A program made the position numbers and the translations under genes. Below are positions 1-10,582 of a DNA stretch of 64,000 nt, piece by piece. Origin of the DNA: Camellia lanceoleosa (Eukaryota > Streptophyta > Magnoliopsida > Ericales > Theaceae); assembly GCA_025200525.1 (NCBI GenBank), contig CM045761.1:100850182-100914181 (forward strand), given 5' to 3'. Position 1 is the stretch's first letter. Each line of letters starts with the position of its first letter. Below the pieces are notes generated by a model. The model worked only from the letters and a program-made list of their open reading frames with translations. It searched no databases and was not told the origin of the DNA.

Positions 1-309
1 AGTTTTTCCATATAGATAGAGTTTCTGAGGCTTAGTTAGACCCATCAGTTTTAGGACATCCAAGAAAAGCCAGATATGTACCAGAGGATCACCAGACCCA
101 TCAAAACGGTTAACGTGTGGCATTTTGAATCTGTTTGAGAGCCTTACGGCAGCCTCGGTGTACCCATCATCAATGTCACAAATGGAGTTAAGTCCCTGTG
201 CCTTTTTGAATTCCTTTTCAAGGTTAGCAATTTTCAACAAGGTCAGGTTGAGATCATTAATATCAAGGGGAAAAAGCCCCTCATTAGACCGCACCAAGGG
301 TCTGCAAAC
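1..309 (-). pseudogene. Partial gag of element C
   Basis: An open minus-strand frame of 103 codons runs off the left edge. It has no ATG at its upstream end, where a TGA lies at 310-312. The translation contains VNRFDGSGDPLVHIWLF followed by LKLMGLT, which fits the retrotransposon gag pattern (an aromatic-D-G-x-G-D-P-x-x-H segment, then a hydrophobic helix and LxxMGL). This is the capsid-like domain that assembles the cytoplasmic particle of gypsy elements. It lies about 1.2 kb downstream of the primer-binding site of element C, as expected for gag. The open frame may be only part of a longer, frameshifted gag, so I call it a pseudogene fragment. Confidence 0.7.
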
Positions 310-1530
310 TCAAGTTTGAGCCAATCCTTCTTGAGGATCTGGACCTTGCAAATCTTTAGCCGACGGAGATAGGTCAAAGTTTGACTAAGGGCCCAGGACT
401 AGATATGTAGTAGATGCACCAGATAGGCGTTGTATTTCAGCAATGGTCTCATCCTCCATGGCAATTCCCTAGTTTGGGGCCGTTATCATGGCCACAACTT
501 CTTCTCGACTCTAAGCCATCATAGGTCTGTTGAGTTGGATGGGTGTGACCTAAGAGCTAACTACCAAGGATTTTGACCTGGTTACACTTGATGTATTTGA
601 ACTGGATTAGTCTAGACAGGTTTAACTAGATTGGACATTTTTAGAATGGGTATTTTGGCATTAGACGGACCTTTTCTGAGTTGGCCTTAAATGGACTGGA
701 CCTTTGCTGAGTGGGTTTTTTTTCTGGGATTTGATGGAATGTGATGGGTTATGGCTTTCTGAGTTTGGATTGGGTTGGGCCTTTGCCGAGTTAGGTACTA
801 CTTCTTCTTTAGCTCAGAAAAACCTAGCATTAAAAACAAATGCCCCATCAGATCAGGATACCGGGTATGCTGGTCAAAACAAAGCAAGATATAATTTTGG
901 GCCCTGGTTCTGGTTTTGCTAAAAATTCACCCATATCAAACACAAACCCATAGATTTTGACCCAAATTCTGATTCTGATATGACCCTCAAGTTTGAAAGG
1001 AATCACCTCAAGATTAAGACTCTCCAAGGATTGCATCACACATATTGCCAAAGATTTTACATTTTGCATAAAAGCATTCAAAACACCCCTATGAGAGGTT
1101 AGGGTTTCTCTGTCCTAGCTTTTGGAGTGATCTACAGCTTTACTCTCAAACAAGCGGTATCACATCATCCTACATATGGGAGAGTATCCTGTCCTAATTT
1201 GGAATAGTCACTAGAGTTTTACTATATGCAGTTAGGCCAATTGGTCCAAAAGGATACCTCAGCAAGATTACCTAATATACCTCTCACACCTAACACTGAG
1301 AAGTGAAAGGAGGATCAAACGGTACAACGATAATCCAGATCCAAGGGTTGTGTTTCCAACGTGGCAGAGCCCATGACTGGCCAACCTTTTGGCAAGCTTT
1401 TTAGGCAAGCCGTCCAAGAATAGCAGATGGAAAACACAGTGACTTAAAGTAACAAATGCAAATGCAATGCAAAGAACATATAAGTGTAGATAACATGTCA
1501 CATTAAGAAGTTCAAGTCAAGTTCTCTACA
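310..1530 (-). other. Untranslated leader / broken 5' gag region of element C
   Basis: This sits between the primer-binding site and the readable gag. I see no long open frame with family character; the short frames here do not resemble known domains. It should contain the packaging leader and possibly the decayed start of gag. Confidence 0.5.
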
Positions 1531-1548
1531 TCCCCAGCAGAGTCGCTA
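1531..1548 (-). other. Primer-binding site of element C
   Basis: On the minus strand this reads TAGCGACTCTGCTGGGGA, five bases after the LTR end (…GCTACA, then GTTTC). It resembles the TGGCGACTCTGCTGGGGA-type tRNA primer sites of several plant gypsy families, with one G-to-A change. It fixes the orientation of C and the end of its 5' LTR. Confidence 0.75.
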
Positions 1549-2126
1549 GAAACTGTAGCTTGCTTTTCGTCCTCCTTTCGAATACAATTAGTCCTACAGT
1601 TCGGACTCCCATGGTTCTGAATCTGATTTCACAAATGCAATGTGTAGACACCCCATTTTTGACCATCCTCAAGACTTAGACGTCACCGTTTGAACACTCG
1701 GTGATCATCCATGTTTGTGTTCGTCTTGAATTCTCGGAGGTCTCAGCCACGCGCCTTGCCTCAGGATCTCTTGACTCGACTGTTTTGTGTTTGGTTTTGC
1801 ACCAAACACTTGTGTTTTTGCTTTGGAGGGCAGGGAATGGCTTGTTGGCCATCCCCACACCCCACCGGCCATGGCTTGAGGCCACCAGCCACTGTTTTGT
1901 TGCCATCGGCCAAATGTTTGGCCGGCCGGCATTCTTTGTGGCCGGCCGACCATTGTTTTGGTCAATTTGGCATTTTTGGCTGGCCGACCACTGTGCATCT
2001 GCTTTTGCAGATATTTTTATGCCAGCTGTGCTAGCTAGCATACACTTTGCACCCCCTCCATACACGTGTATGGATGGATTTCACTCTTGCTTAGCTTGTT
2101 TTGTAAGCTTTACAAGAGTGATCCTC

Positions 2127-2133
2127 TATAAAG
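2127..2133 (+). promoter_or_regulatory. TATA box of LTR A
   Basis: TATAAAG lies about 485 bases into the LTR. The same position in the sister LTRs B, C and E also has a TATA element followed by a purine- and C-rich stretch, so it probably marks the U3/R boundary. Confidence 0.55.
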
Positions 2134-3990
2134 AGAGGGCCTCTCCTCCTCCTCCAAGGTTACAAAAAAGCTCTAGAGAGGGTCTAAGATTAGGGTTAGC
2201 ATATTATATCTATCTATCTCTATATCTTCCTCTCTTTGTGCCTAAATGTGTGTTTGTTCATAGTTTTGCATACAAACACCTAGTGTTACACTTTCCTTTA
2301 GCTACTGAGGTACTAAGAAGTGATTTTCAGAGTTTTGAGTTGGTTTTGGCCTAAGGAAAGCAGCTGGAGTGCTGTTCTTGAAGAAGTCTACAGGGGTAAG
2401 AACTTTACCTTTAAATACCCCATTTTTGCATAGTTCTTTTGTCAACCTTGCATCTGTTTTTGAGCTTAGTGTATAACATATAAAAGTCTTTTTTTTACTT
2501 GCTTAAAATAGTTGTTTAAGGTTGTTTTGGTGTTTGGGGTTGTTTGACCCCTCTTAGGTCTTGTTTGGCCCCCATTTTGTGCCATTTTGGTGAGCTCCAG
2601 GACCACCTTGTTTGGGCCTCCTCACCACTGAAATCTTGAGGGATTTCAGTGGTGGGGATGGTGCCTTAAGCTCCTAAGAAGGAGAGGGTCATCCCCTCTC
2701 CTTGTTGCCTTCAAAAAGTGCCATTTTAGCCTCATGTGTGAGCACCATTTTTGAGTTCATGTTGGCCATGTTTCAGTAGGTATTTGGTAGTATTTTTCCA
2801 TGTTTTACCTCTATTTTAAGGTGGTTTAGACACACCATGCTTGCCTTGCATACTTTTCTTGTAATGCCATGAATTGCCTTAACATATGCCTAGCATTTAG
2901 ACTACCATGCTCACGTGTTTTGGCCTAGCTTTGTGAAGCTTTTATGCATGTTTTAGTAAGCTTTAGCTCTATTTTTAATTGCTTTGGCCATGCTTGACAT
3001 GCTTTGTATAGCCACCTTGCATTTTGGCTTGCTAGCCTCGGGTGTGTGAGTGTTGAACATGCATTGTTTGGTTTGTTTCAGTGGTTTGGCACCACTTATA
3101 GCATCATTTCAGTCCATTTAGCATGCTTGTATACTTGCACTTGATGCTCCTTTAATGCTTTAAAAGGGTGTTGTCCTATGCTCCATGTTTGGACATTTGT
3201 GTATGCTTCCATGTGTAAGTCGTTTAGATGCCATCTAAGTGGGTTTTGAGGTTCATTTTGACATACTAAAACTCTGATTTTAGTTGTTTAAATCATGCCA
3301 TGTTTGGTCTTGCTAAGTGTAGTTCAATGCCTCTTTGGTGAGCCTTAGGCTTTAGGCTTGGATTGCATGATATGCTTGCTTTGCTTAGTTGGTTTAGAAC
3401 CTCTTATAGCATGATTTTCAGAGCTTAATATGCACGCCATTAGTTCATGTTTGTCCCTTTTAAGTGTGCTTAAAAGTTGCTTCATTATGCTTAAGTCTTG
3501 AACCATGTATCTATGCATGTTTGTATGTACATTTGCCTTCATGTACTAAACATTTTAGCCACAGTTTTGGGCTTAAAAAGTTACTCCCTTATGCTGAAAT
3601 TTTGGACCATTGTGTGCATGAATGCTTGTGTGTGCATTTGGCTTGCATATTGTCACATATTTGGCCCATGGCATGTTGTTGCATGTTTGAAGTTGTGTTG
3701 CATTTGGCATGCATCCCTCTTGTGGTTACTTAACATGTTGTCACATGTTTTCTTGATATGTTGTCACATATCATTTGCATGATTGTTAGCTTGCATACTT
3801 CGCATGCTTGTTTGCTTAGGTTATGTGCCTAGTGTACATTACTTGCTTGCATGCTCATATTGCATATTTAGCTCGTATGCTTAGGTTGCACTCGGCATGC
3901 ATGCCTTGTCTCTTGATCAAGTGATAGAGGTTTGGCTTTATTTGTTTAGTTGGTTTGCATTTCATTTGAAATTAAAATGCGCAACTTGGC

Positions 3991-4036
3991 TTCTTGGGCC
4001 ATCACGCATTGAAATGCGCGATTGATGGTCCGAGAA
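3991..4036 (+). repeat. Inverted repeat (hairpin) in LTR A
   Basis: GGCCATCACGCATT faces AATGCGCGATTGATGGTCC across a two-base loop, and the arms extend outward through TTCTT and GAGAA. LTR B has a related hairpin at 8861-8903, so the fold is conserved although the sequence has drifted. Confidence 0.6.
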
Positions 4037-5559
4037 TCAAGGACCATCCTCCTTTGAATCATGAGCATGATAAGGAGTGTGGTTGGTGCAAACATTGCTT
4101 GAAATGCATTGCCATGCCATGTTTGCCCTCTGCTGCTATCAAAGCAGGTTTCTGCAGGCATAAATGGCCGACTGACTACACTTAGTTCCAGCTGGCCATG
4201 AATTGGTGGCCGAGAGCTCAATAGATGGTCGATGACCACTTTCCAATGGCCGGTGATGATTCCCCTTGGCCGGTGGTGTTCCACAGTGTTCATAGAGTGT
4301 TCCTTGGGACTTGTGCAATTTCCAGAGGAGCAGAGCAGGGTAAACAGAGGCAGCTTCTGCATGGCATTGGATTTCCGAGCGAAGCCAATCCGAGCATGCG
4401 TGCATCCCTCTTCCCGAGGCCTTTTATTGCTTTCAATAGCTTAATTGATTCATTAATTAGTTAAGTGTTGTATAAGTTAATTAATTAGCTTGTTAGTTAA
4501 TTAAATTGTATTATTCTTTTGGTCCCTCTGAGCGAGGGCGAATTTGTAATAAATGTGGGTGCGTGTGTGCATGTCTTCCAACCTCCATTTCTTTCTCCCT
4601 TTTACTTACCTGCTTTGATGGTTAGTATTAGGGCATGTTTAATTTAGCATACCTTATGCTATGCATGCGTGCATCATTCATCGCGATCTTGCATGCACTG
4701 CTCACAAGATCATGTTAACTGCATAGTATTTCAAATCTAACTTGAATACGTGTTATTTGTTGCATTCCACATGCCATCCTGGGATTAGCTGAGCCTATTC
4801 TAGTTGCATTTTGTGTGCGATGCATTAGCCACTTGACATGGACTTGGATCATACATTGATTGCTAACTACTTCTTTGTTTTGGCTCGGAGTACTAAGTAA
4901 GCTTTTTATGCTTTAGCATCTCGCATGAGTGTGAATGTTAACATGACAGCATGCTTACCATGTGACTATATGCTTATGTGATATAAACTGCCTAAATGCC
5001 TGTGAGTGAAGGTTGGATTGTTTGAGTTGGAACAACTCATTGAAATCTATGTTTTAGCCTACTTGCGAGTAGCAAATTCCAAACCATTTTCCAAACAAAC
5101 GGATATGCAATGCTTTGTTCCAAATTAGGCGATCTAGTCTATACTTTTGTGTTGTGCACATCACATAATAAATTCTAGCTAATTAACCGGAATAAGAACG
5201 CATATGTTTTCAAAACAAGATATCATGTTTAGTAGTGGCCGATCTTTGATCGGGCGAGCAGGGGTGCTCATAGCTGACCTTCCCCAATCATACCTGTAGA
5301 CACCCCATTTTTGACCGACCTTAAGACTCAGACGTCACCGATTGAGCGCTCGGTGATGTTGCATACTGTGCTCGTTCAGAAGTCTCAGAGTCGTGGCCGT
5401 GCGCCCTGCCTCCGGACTTAACCCTTCTCAGGCCTTGCCTTGGTTTTGCGAACGGACTTCGGTTTTCTCTGTTTTCTTTCTGAGGGGAGGAGTGGTCCGT
5501 GAGACTATCTCTCGATGGCCGTGGCTACTTTTCGTGGCCGTAGGCCATTTTTGCCATTC

Positions 5560-6120
5560 GGAGCGGTTCCGGTTTGGACCCGTCGGCCGTGTGCCTCGGC
5601 TCGGGACCACCCAACCATCTCGATTTCTCCGATTTTTGGTAAGTGCCTCTGTTTTAGCATAACGAGGACACTTGGGGTCTCGAGAGACCAGCAATGAACA
5701 CCACTTCCGATGCCCGGCAGCCCATTTTCGGGACCCCGAACTTCGCGGTTTAGGCCCCGAGCATTCATTTCGCATCGTTGTTCGTTCATTTTTGGCAAGT
5801 ACCTCTTTTTTATCATAACAAGGGACACTGGGGTCTCCGAGACCCGCTTCGCAGCCGAACACCACTTCCGATGCCCGGCAGCCCATTTTCGGGACCCCGA
5901 ACTTCGCGGTTTAGGCCCCGAGCATTCATTTCGCATCGTTGTTCGTTCATTTTTGGCAGGTACCTCTGTTTTAGCATAACGAGGGACACTGGGGCCTCTG
6001 ATACCCACCGAACGCCACTTTCGATGCCTACAGCCCATTTTCGGGACCCCGCGCGGTTTTGGTCCCCGAGCTTTCGTTTTGCATTAGTTTTTGTTTAATT
6101 TTGGCGGTACCTCTGTTTTA
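5560..6120 (+). repeat. Tandem repeat in U3 of LTR B, unit about 150-160 bp
   Basis: CCACTTCCGATGCCCGGCAG occurs at 5701 and again at 5862, with a diverged copy at 6015 and a partial unit before 5700. Each unit ends with a segment like GGTACCTCTGTTTTAGCA. The array is GC-rich and lies just upstream of the TATA box, the usual position of repeated LTR enhancers. Confidence 0.75.
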
Positions 6121-6291
6121 GCACCGGGAAGATCCTTTGGAGGGTGGAGGCCAAGAATTGTCTCAGCAAGTGTATAGAGGATTAGAGAGTTGCTTTTTAG
6201 ATATTTTTGTTGCTTTTTAGATATTTTGTTGCTTTTTAGATATTTTGGTGCTTTTTGGATATTTTTGGTGCATTTTTGCTCTATAAAGGGG

Positions 6292-6298
6292 AGGTTTT
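6292..6298 (+). promoter_or_regulatory. TATA box of LTR B
   Basis: TATAAAG followed by GGGAGG, about 1.0 kb into the LTR; the distance exceeds that in A because of the U3 tandem repeats. Confidence 0.55.
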
Positions 6299-7487
6299 GC
6301 TTCATCATTTGAGAAGGTTGGATAATTGTTAGACATTTTTGAGAGATAGATACACCATTTTCTCTCCATTTTCCATAGCTCCAAAGTCTTTTTCTTCAAG
6401 TTTGGTGCCATTTCTTCATCACCATCAAGCATCCCCATAACCACTCCATTTCCAGCAGCAAGGAGAAGTTCTTAGAGGCTTAGAAGCAACATTTCTCAAG
6501 CCAAGAAGTAGAAAAGAGAAGGTCTACAAGGGTAAGTCTCCATTTCCCTCTTTTGTAGCATTTTCTTGCTCCATTTCTTAAGCCCATTTTCTTATTGTTT
6601 TGAGCTCCGACCTTCACTGAGATTAGGTCTTTTTTGAGCTTATATTCATGTTTGATTAAGGGCTCAACCCCATTTGGTGTCTCCATGATACACTTGTTTC
6701 AATATCACTCTTTATGCCATTATTTTGCATGCTTTGTTTGGCTTTTGAGTGATCTGATTTCGAGCATACCATAAACTGTTAGTAGGCCTATTTTGAGCCC
6801 CTCTTAAACATTGAAGAAGGGATCCATCATGTTTGGTGGCTCTAGCATGCACTTCCTTTGAAATTCTTCAATTTTACCGTAAAATTGCATGTTTGTTTAG
6901 GCCATTCTAGCTTCTGTTTCTGGCCTTCATCAGGCTTGTGAAGTGTCTTATTTTGGTCTATTCTTCAAGTTTTATTAAGGGTCTTAAGTTGTTTGGTCAT
7001 TGCTTATGATACCTCTCTTTATAAACCTCTTTTGACCCTTATTTTGCATGCTATGTATTGTATATCTACACACTGAATTTGGGGATCTCATCTTCTGTAA
7101 AAATGCATATTTTTAGTCCCTCTCTAATGTTTTAGAACTGATTTTTTGGGTTTGAGCATTGTAGATATCACTTGCTTTGTAAATCCTCTCTTTTTCCGTA
7201 TTTTTGCAAGCTATTGTTGTCATATCTATGCTTACAATTTGGCCATGTTTTGTACTGGAAAGATGCTATTTTTGGGGCTGCCTTGCTACTGTTTTTGCTG
7301 TCATGTGTCAATTTTGCATGTATAGCATAGCTGTAGGCCATTTCGGGGGCTAAATATCACATTTCGGGAACATTCTGGGCATCGGGTGCATTTTTATCAT
7401 CATTTTGAGGCTGTTTTCCCTTCATTTAGTTGCTGGAATTTAGTTTGCATGCTTGCATATCATTTCCATGCCATTTTGTGCCTTTTT

Positions 7488-8612
7488 GTCATTGGGCACG
7501 CACTTCGAGGCGCTCCGTTTTCATTCATCGGCATCCCATGTGAGTGCGGCTGAGGCCCTCTCATGTTGGTATAAGCCCAATTTGCATTTCGCATGTCATT
7601 CCGCATCGCCTCGGTTTGCGTGCCCGTGTGCACGCATTTCGAGGCAGCTCTTTTTTTATCCGACGGCAGCTTATGTGAGTGCGGCTGAGGCTCTCTCATG
7701 TTAGTGTAAGCCCAATTTGCATTTTACATCTCATTTCCATGTCATTTCATGCCTTAGTGCATTTCCTCGGTTTGCGTGCGCGTGTACAACAATATCGAGG
7801 CATCTCCTTTTATCATTATGGCAGCCTATGTGAGTGCGGCCGAGGCTCTCTCATGTCGGCGTAAGCCCATCACTGCATTCCATATGCTATTTTATGCATT
7901 CCTCGGTTTGCGTGTCCGCGGGCACGCATTTCAAGGCAGCTTTATTTTTACCCGACGGCCTCCTATGTGAGTTCGGCCGAGGCTCTCCCATGTCGGCGTA
8001 AGCCCATCATTGCATTTCGTATGCCATCACATCATCGCCCCGGTTTGCGTGCCTGTGTGCACGCATTTCGAGGCACTTCGGTTTTATTCGATTTCCATTT
8101 CATCATCGCCCCGGTTTGCATGCCTGTGTGCACGCATTTCGAGGCACTTCGGTTTTATCCGATTTTCATTTCATCATCGCCTCGGTTTGCGTGCCTGTGT
8201 GCACGCATTTCGAGGCACTTCGATTTTACCCGATTTCCATTTCATCATTGCCTCGGTTTGCGTGCCTGTGGGCACGCATTTCGAGGCACTTCGGTTTTAT
8301 TCGATTTCTCATTTCGTATCATCGCCTCGGTTTACGTGCCCGTGGGCACGCATTTCGAGGCACTTCGGTTTTATCCGATTTCCATTTCATCATCGCCTCA
8401 ATTTATGTGCCTGTGGGCATGCATTTTGAGGCACCCTGTTTTATCCGCTTTGCATTTCATGCCATCGCCACAGTTTGCGTGCCCGTGCGCACGCTTTTCG
8501 AGGCATTTCATTTTCATCTCATTTTCATCCGAATTGTGCATACTAGGTTTTATCTTAGATTGCATTCATGTATTACCTCGGTTTGCGTGCCCGTGTGCAC
8601 ATATTTCGAGAT
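7488..8612 (+). repeat. Tandem array with hairpin units (71 bp core; 136-156 bp upstream units)
   Basis: CGGTTTGCGTGCC-type starts occur at 7612, 7768, 7904, 8041, 8112, 8183, 8254, 8328, 8399, 8470 and 8579. Spacing is 136-156 bp at first, then 71 (once 74) for six steps, then 109. Each unit can fold: CCTCG pairs with CGAGG, and TGCGTGC pairs with GCACGCA around a short loop. The longer units carry an extra segment with GTGAGTGCGGC and CTCTCATGTCGGCG. Because 71 is not a multiple of three and the units lack stops, long overlapping reading frames arise here that are not genes. Confidence 0.85.
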
Positions 8613-8860
8613 TACTCATCTTCATAGCATTGTGCATGCCATGTCACATGTTAACTGCATTTCATGCATATCATGCATATTGCATCGTGTTCGGGATAGG
8701 CGTTAGCCCGGGCACAGGAAACGAGGTACATTCCGTACTCCGAGTGACGGAGTGTGTCTCAATTCCCAAGTTACCGACACTCCGGATTACCCATGATGGA
8801 GTTAGGTTTTATTGTAGCATTCATATGCATTCATCCTATATTGAGTTGTGCAATCTGATT

Positions 8861-8903
8861 CCTCGGCCATCATGCATCGGTATGCGTGATTGGTGGCACG
8901 AGG
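8861..8903 (+). repeat. Hairpin in LTR B
   Basis: CCTCGGCCATCATGCAT faces ATGCGTGATTGGTGGC…CGAGG across a short loop. It is the counterpart of the hairpin at 3991-4036 in A. Confidence 0.55.
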
Positions 8904-10582
8904 ATCGAGGTATGCATATATTTGTGAAATACATTGCTATGCCCCTTTCCTGCTCTCTGTTGCAGCAAAATGAAGAATCAACAACCTTTCGAAACTCGAC
9001 ACGCATTTCAAGAAAAATGCAAACAGAGGCTAATCGGGGCACAGTCGTGGATTTCCGCGCAAAGGCATCCGGGCATGCATCATTTCATTATTCATCAGAA
9101 GCAAGGCAGTCCCTGGCTTGCATGCCAGTTTTACTTTTTTGTAATTAATTTGTCAATTAATTAGGATTCTGTATATTTTGGACTGTATATTTCGGACTGT
9201 ATATTTATTCGGACCCTCTGCGCGAGGGCAATGTTGTAATAAGGGTGTGTGAGTGCGATGTATGTCTTCCAACCCCCATTTCTTTCTCCCTTTTATTTAC
9301 CCGCTTACGATGGTTAGATATAGGGCATATTTCATTTAGCATACAAAGATGACAAAGATGTTTGCATTCATTCATCTCAGACAGACGCACTGCTCGGCGC
9401 ATCATACAAACTGCATCTGTATTTCAATTCCGAGTTGAATACATGTTAGCTGTAGCATTTCACATGTCATATTTAGAATAGCCGAGCCTGCTATAATTGC
9501 ATCTTTGCATGTGTTGCATTAGGCAATTCTGTATACTTAGGATCATGCATGATTTCTAATCAGTTTTCTGTTTTGGCTTGGAGTACTCGGTAAGTGGTTA
9601 TGCTTTAGCATCCTTGCATGCGTGTGAGTGTTGCCATGATAGCATGCTTGCCATGAGGCTAACTGCTTATGTGATATAACTGCCTTGAATGCCTGTGGGT
9701 GGAGGTTGAGTTATTTGGATTGGGACAATACATTGACTGTTTGTTTTAAGCCCACTAGATAGTGGCAAAATCATGTTTTCTAAGCCCACCCGAGGGTGGC
9801 AAATCCGCATTTTAGCCTACCTGCGGGTAGCACCTTCACACCATTTTCAAACAAACAAACATGAAATGCTTTGTTCCAATTCAGACGGCCCAGTCTATAC
9901 TTGTTTGCTGCGAGCATCACATAGTAATCTAGGCTAATAACCGGAATAAGAACTCACAATGTTTTCAAAAACAGATATCATGGTTAGTAGAGGCCGGTCT
10001 TTGGCGGCGAAGGGGGTGCTCACGATGTGACCTTCCCCAATCGTACCCAAGTTCCCGAGCCGAGGCAACTTTGGTGATGACGGACACGTGGCCTTTGGCA
10101 CCGAGTCAGGGTTTCCTAAATTTCCCATTTTAAAAATATTTAGGTAGCGACTCTGTTATCTGGCAAAGCAGTCCATGTTTGGCACTTCTTTCAAAAAAAT
10201 CTGTTTTTCTTCAAAACGATTTGCCAGAGTTGGACTCTTTGGTTCAGATTTAGAACCGCAACAAAATCGAGTCCGAACTGTAGCGAGGTCCCTCGCGGGC
10301 TTGTTACAATACCCAAGTTCCCGAGCCGAGGCAACTTTGGTGATGACGGACACGTAGCCTTAGGCAAACGAGTTAGGGTTTCCTAAATTTCCCCAAAAAT
10401 AAAATATTTAGGTGGCGACTCTGTATCTGGCAAAGCAGTCCATGTTTGGCACTTCTTTCAAAAAAATCTGTTTTCTCAAAACAATTTGCCGGATTTGGAC
10501 TCTTTAGTTCAGATTAAGAACCGTGACAAATTGAGTCCGAACTGTAGCACGTGAGGCCCCACGCGGGCACGTCTATACAATG

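Larger units (their letters stand above)
5295..10308 (+). mobile_element. Element B: 5.0-kb solo LTR nested inside A
   Basis: It starts TGTAGACACCCCATTTTTGA and ends GTTACA, flanked by ATACC at 5290-5294 and 10309-10313 (perfect 5-bp duplication). The A sequence resumes exactly after it (CCCAATCATACC joins to CAAGTTCCCGAGCC). It is the same family as A, C and D but longer, because of tandem arrays in U3 (5560-6120) and in the transcribed part (7488-8612). No internal coding domain is present. The order of events is C first, then A, then B. Confidence 0.87.
1643..10577 (+). mobile_element. Element A: long solo LTR nested in the LTR of C
   Basis: It starts TGTAGACACCCCATTTTTGA and ends TCTATA (a TCTACA end with one C-to-T change). 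It is flanked by CAATG at 1638-1642 and 10578-10582, a perfect 5-bp target duplication. Element B interrupts it at 5294/10314; without B it is about 3.9 kb. There is no primer-binding site, internal domain or second LTR between the duplications, so it is a solo LTR left by unequal recombination. Landmarks include a TATA box (2127-2133), a GT-rich transcribed part, a hairpin (3991-4036) and a copy of the motif TGGCGACTCTG (10413-10423) near the end. Confidence 0.85.

Noticed and set aside
1701..2354. 217-codon open frame at the start of LTR A
   Set aside because: It lies across U3 and the TATA box of a solo LTR and has no similarity to known proteins. Its counterparts in the sister LTRs are closed.
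5428..6038. Overlapping open frames on both strands in LTR B
   Set aside because: They are produced by the GC-rich U3 tandem repeats.
7488..8612. Regular spaced palindromic units considered as a CRISPR array
   Set aside because: The units are contiguous diverging tandem repeats without unique spacers, inside a plant LTR flanked by a target duplication.
7967..9148. 393-codon open frame
   Set aside because: It is a reading of the 71-bp tandem array and adjacent LTR B sequence. The same array is open in the other two frames as well, and there is no domain or gene context.
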